A stretch of 16,806 bases of DNA from an uncultured Faecalicatena sp. (GTDB lineage Bacteria > Bacillota > Clostridia > Lachnospirales > Lachnospiraceae): the NCBI GenBank assembly GCA_902489075.1, contig CABTYO010000041.1, positions 1-16,806 of the forward strand, given 5' to 3'. The notes below the pieces were generated by a model. That model was given only the letters and a program-made list of their open reading frames with translations, was not told where the DNA came from and made no database searches. The translations under genes were made by a program, and so were the position numbers. The stretch's first letter is position 1, and the number at the start of each line of letters is the position of its first letter. Shown in pieces: positions 15,155-16,806 of this stretch.

Positions 15155-16084
15155 CTAATCCCTCAGCTCTTTTCCCGTAATTTCCAGGAAAACGTCATTC
15201 AAAGTCGGCAGTTCTGAGAAGACTCTTCCGAAAGAAATATTCTCATCCTGCAGGTAATTCAGGATCCTGACCAGATTGTGTTTCGCCCCTGTACAGCGCA
15301 CGGTCAGCACCTGTGACTCATATTTCACATCGAACACGTGAGGAAGGCTTTTGAGCGCCTGAATCTGCCTGTCATCCAATACCGCCGCTTCTATGGTAAT
15401 GGTCTCCCCCGTCTTAATCATGCTCTTTAACTCTTCATTGGTCCCCACCGCGATACATCTGCCGTGGTCCATAATGGCGATCCGGGTACAGATCTGTTCC
15501 ACCTCTTCCATATAATGTGAGGTATAGATGATCGTGGAACCCTGCCTGTTCAGTTCCTTGATTCCTTCCAGAATCCGGTTCCTGCTCTGCGGATCTACTG
15601 CCACTGTCGGTTCATCTAAAATGATCAGCCGAGGCTTATGTGCGATCCCGCAGGCGATATTGAGCCGCCTTAAGAGTCCGCCGGAGAGCTTCTTCGGACG
15701 CATTTTCACGTATTCTTCCAAGCCCACGAAATGAATGGCTTCCTCCACCAGTTCTTTCCTTCGTTCCTTCTCCTTCACGTACAGCCCGCAGAAATAGTCG
15801 ATATTTTCATAGACCGTCAGTTCATCGAAAACTGCCACATTCTGAAGCACAATCCCGATCTGCTGCTTAATCTTATAGTTGTCCGGGGTCATCTTCTCCC
15901 CCATGATTTCTACGGTGCCCCGCTCATATTTTAAAAGAGCCAGCATACAGCTGATCGCCGTCGTCTTACCTGACCCGTTTGGTCCGAGCAGACCGAAAAT
16001 TTCACCTTCTTCTATTTCCAGGTTCAGGTGGTCCAGTGCCACGAGGCTTCCATAACTTTTTACCAGATTTTCTATTTTAATCAT
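15155..16084 (-). CDS. ABC transporter ATP-binding protein of the ABC-2 exporter
   Basis: The cytoplasmic ATPase that powers the two adjacent permeases. With the start at 16084 it has 309 residues: Walker A GPNGSGKT at 34-41, Q-loop Q81 (VLQN), signature LSGG at 133-136, Walker B LIILDE at 153-158, and the switch histidine H200 (TSH). A C-terminal domain of about 90 residues follows, as in exporter ATPases of the drug- and antibiotic-export (DrrA-like) class. The D-loop reads AVDPQ where AGLDP-like versions are more usual. The frame stays open upstream to another ATG at 16189, but GGGAGGAAAGAAC immediately before 16084 and the family's standard start (MIKIENLVKSYG) decide for the shorter form. 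It is the first gene of the operon and diverges from a membrane sensor gene. Confidence 0.94.
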   Translation of the reverse strand: MIKIENLVKSYGSLVALDHLNLEIEEGEIFGLLGPNGSGKTTAISCMLALLKYERGTVEIMGEKMTPDNYKIKQQIGIVLQNVAVFDELTVYENIDYFCGLYVKEKERRKELVEEAIHFVGLEEYVKMRPKKLSGGLLRRLNIACGIAHKPRLIILDEPTVAVDPQSRNRILEGIKELNRQGSTIIYTSHYMEEVEQICTRIAIMDHGRCIAVGTNEELKSMIKTGETITIEAAVLDDRQIQALKSLPHVFDVKYESQVLTVRCTGAKHNLVRILNYLQDENISFGRVFSELPTLNDVFLEITGKELRD

Positions 16085-16307
16085 GTTCTTTCCTCCCATA
16101 GCCGTCCGTGGGTCCATTTGTGCAGCTGTCCACGGCCGTTTTTCTATATTCACAGTATAAAGGAATCTCATGCCGGATAGTAGTGTCATCCGTCATAACA
16201 TGAATATGACAAATGTCACCCCCTCTCAGACTTTCCCTGCCCCTGCGTTTATGATATACTTTAGATAACCCGTTTATTGATCACGTAATGGCACCAAGGA
16301 GAGTTCT
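16085..16307. promoter_or_regulatory. Divergent control region between the ABC exporter operon and the sensor gene
   Basis: A 223-bp non-coding region. On the minus strand a TATACT -10 (plus 16154-16159) has no good -35 at 17 bp, which suggests an activator-dependent promoter. On the plus strand TATACT (16255-16260) pairs weakly with TTTCCC (16232-16237). Between them lie TGTCAT (16184-16189), CGTCAT (16191-16196) and the perfect inverted repeat TGACA-AA-TGTCA (16207-16218), placed about 65 bp upstream of the predicted exporter transcript start. This is a credible operator for a NarL/LuxR-type response regulator (inference). Confidence 0.5.
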
Positions 16308-16806
16308 ATGAGAAATATAAAAGATTCATGCCTGCTGTTTGTTTACTGCTTTTTTACGCTCTTTCATGCCCGTGCAGACTTTTTCTATGTACTGGCTTTT
16401 TTGACTGCGCTGATCCTCTGCTGCATGGATCACTTCATTGACTCCCGTGTTTTTGTCCTTGTGTGTTCCCTGATTTTTCTGGCCGCAGCATGGATGAACC
16501 CGGCATTTCTGTACTTTTTCCCAGCCGTTTCTTATACGCTTTTCTATAGAAAATATGAGACTGCCGTCCTTGCGGGTGGATGTGTCACGCTTTACTTTTT
16601 CTGGATCAGGTCGGCGCAATATTTTCCACTGTGTCTCTGCGCATTTGGAATCGTCCTGGCTTATTTCCTGTCGCAGGGGACACGCAGTTATGAACAGCTG
16701 GATTCTTTATACAGACATACCCGCGATGACAGCAGGGAATTAAACCTGACCCTTACGGAAAAGAACCATGCCCTTCTGGAAAAGCAGGATTATGAGATCT
16801 ACACGG
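16308..16806 (+). CDS. Membrane sensor protein, probable NarL-type sensor histidine kinase, 3' end outside the window
   Basis: The frame starts at ATG 16308 after an AAGGAGA ribosome site and is open for 166 codons to the window end. The visible part is five or six closely packed hydrophobic segments (about residues 7-122) with short loops and no large external domain. A charged, coiled-coil-like helix follows (about 125-165), ending near LTEKNHALLEKQDYEIYT. That layout, and the way the helix leads on, matches intramembrane-type sensor kinases whose HisKA_3/HATPase part would come next with an RxxREIHD-like box; that part is not visible. Position divergent from an ABC-2 exporter operon is typical of a two-component pair that controls the exporter. 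The name rests on context and the N-terminal pattern, not on a catalytic motif. Confidence 0.65.
   Translation, partial: MRNIKDSCLLFVYCFFTLFHARADFFYVLAFLTALILCCMDHFIDSRVFVLVCSLIFLAAAWMNPAFLYFFPAVSYTLFYRKYETAVLAGGCVTLYFFWIRSAQYFPLCLCAFGIVLAYFLSQGTRSYEQLDSLYRHTRDDSRELNLTLTEKNHALLEKQDYEIYT

Noticed and set aside
16085..16189. Upstream extension of the ABC ATPase by 35 codons
   Set aside because: The family start MIKIENLVKSYG with an excellent GGGAGG site is at 16084; the extension would overlap the promoter elements and has no ribosome site.

Overview
The window looks like a chromosomal segment of a gut-type Lachnospiraceae bacterium (Clostridia, Firmicutes). Evidence is the moderate GC content, strong AGGAGG-type ribosome binding sites, the long Firmicutes-type GalT, the CBS/DRTGG-containing family II pyrophosphatase, and the set of paralogous MATE and ABC-2 exporters. 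This placement is inference from protein style; genus cannot be fixed by eye. No tRNA, rRNA, CRISPR array, integrase or complete insertion sequence was seen.

Left part (1-6300): the 3' part of a MATE exporter ends at an intrinsic terminator. An AraC-family regulator with a TTG start lies on the minus strand and diverges from a galK-galE-galT operon on the plus strand. The three enzymes form the complete Leloir route from galactose to glucose-1-phosphate. No galactose transporter, beta- or alpha-galactosidase or mutarotase is in the window. The regulator is probably the local sensor of a galactoside sugar, which is inference from position and domain type.

Middle (6300-6660): between the convergent galT and a flavin reductase gene lies the least ordinary item in the window. 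It is a roughly 291-bp, almost fully palindromic element: two ~104-bp arms enclose two further hairpins, so a single strand would fold into a long stem topped by a three-way junction. It carries no credible ORF and no poly-T tail. It is best read as a MITE-like or other dispersed structured repeat, or a large hairpin RNA.

Centre (6660-10911): minus-strand genes for a flavin reductase-like protein with a very basic tail and a CBS-DRTGG-regulated manganese pyrophosphatase; a plus-strand protein with two S1 RNA-binding domains and a long, structured 5' leader; and a minus-strand Mrp/NBP35-type P-loop iron-sulfur carrier. The S1 and Mrp genes converge on a bidirectional terminator.

Right part (10912-16806): a decayed C-terminal fragment of a PD-(D/E)XK nuclease-domain protein, a second MATE exporter, and a tightly coupled three-gene ABC-2 exporter operon (ATPase, permease, permease) with its own terminator. 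Divergent from that operon, a membrane protein runs off the window end; it resembles the N-terminal sensor part of a NarL-type histidine kinase. The shared promoter region holds TGACA/TGTCA inverted repeats that could be the operator for the cognate response regulator. That would make the right edge a sensor-regulator-exporter module, possibly for a peptide or other membrane-active compound (inference).
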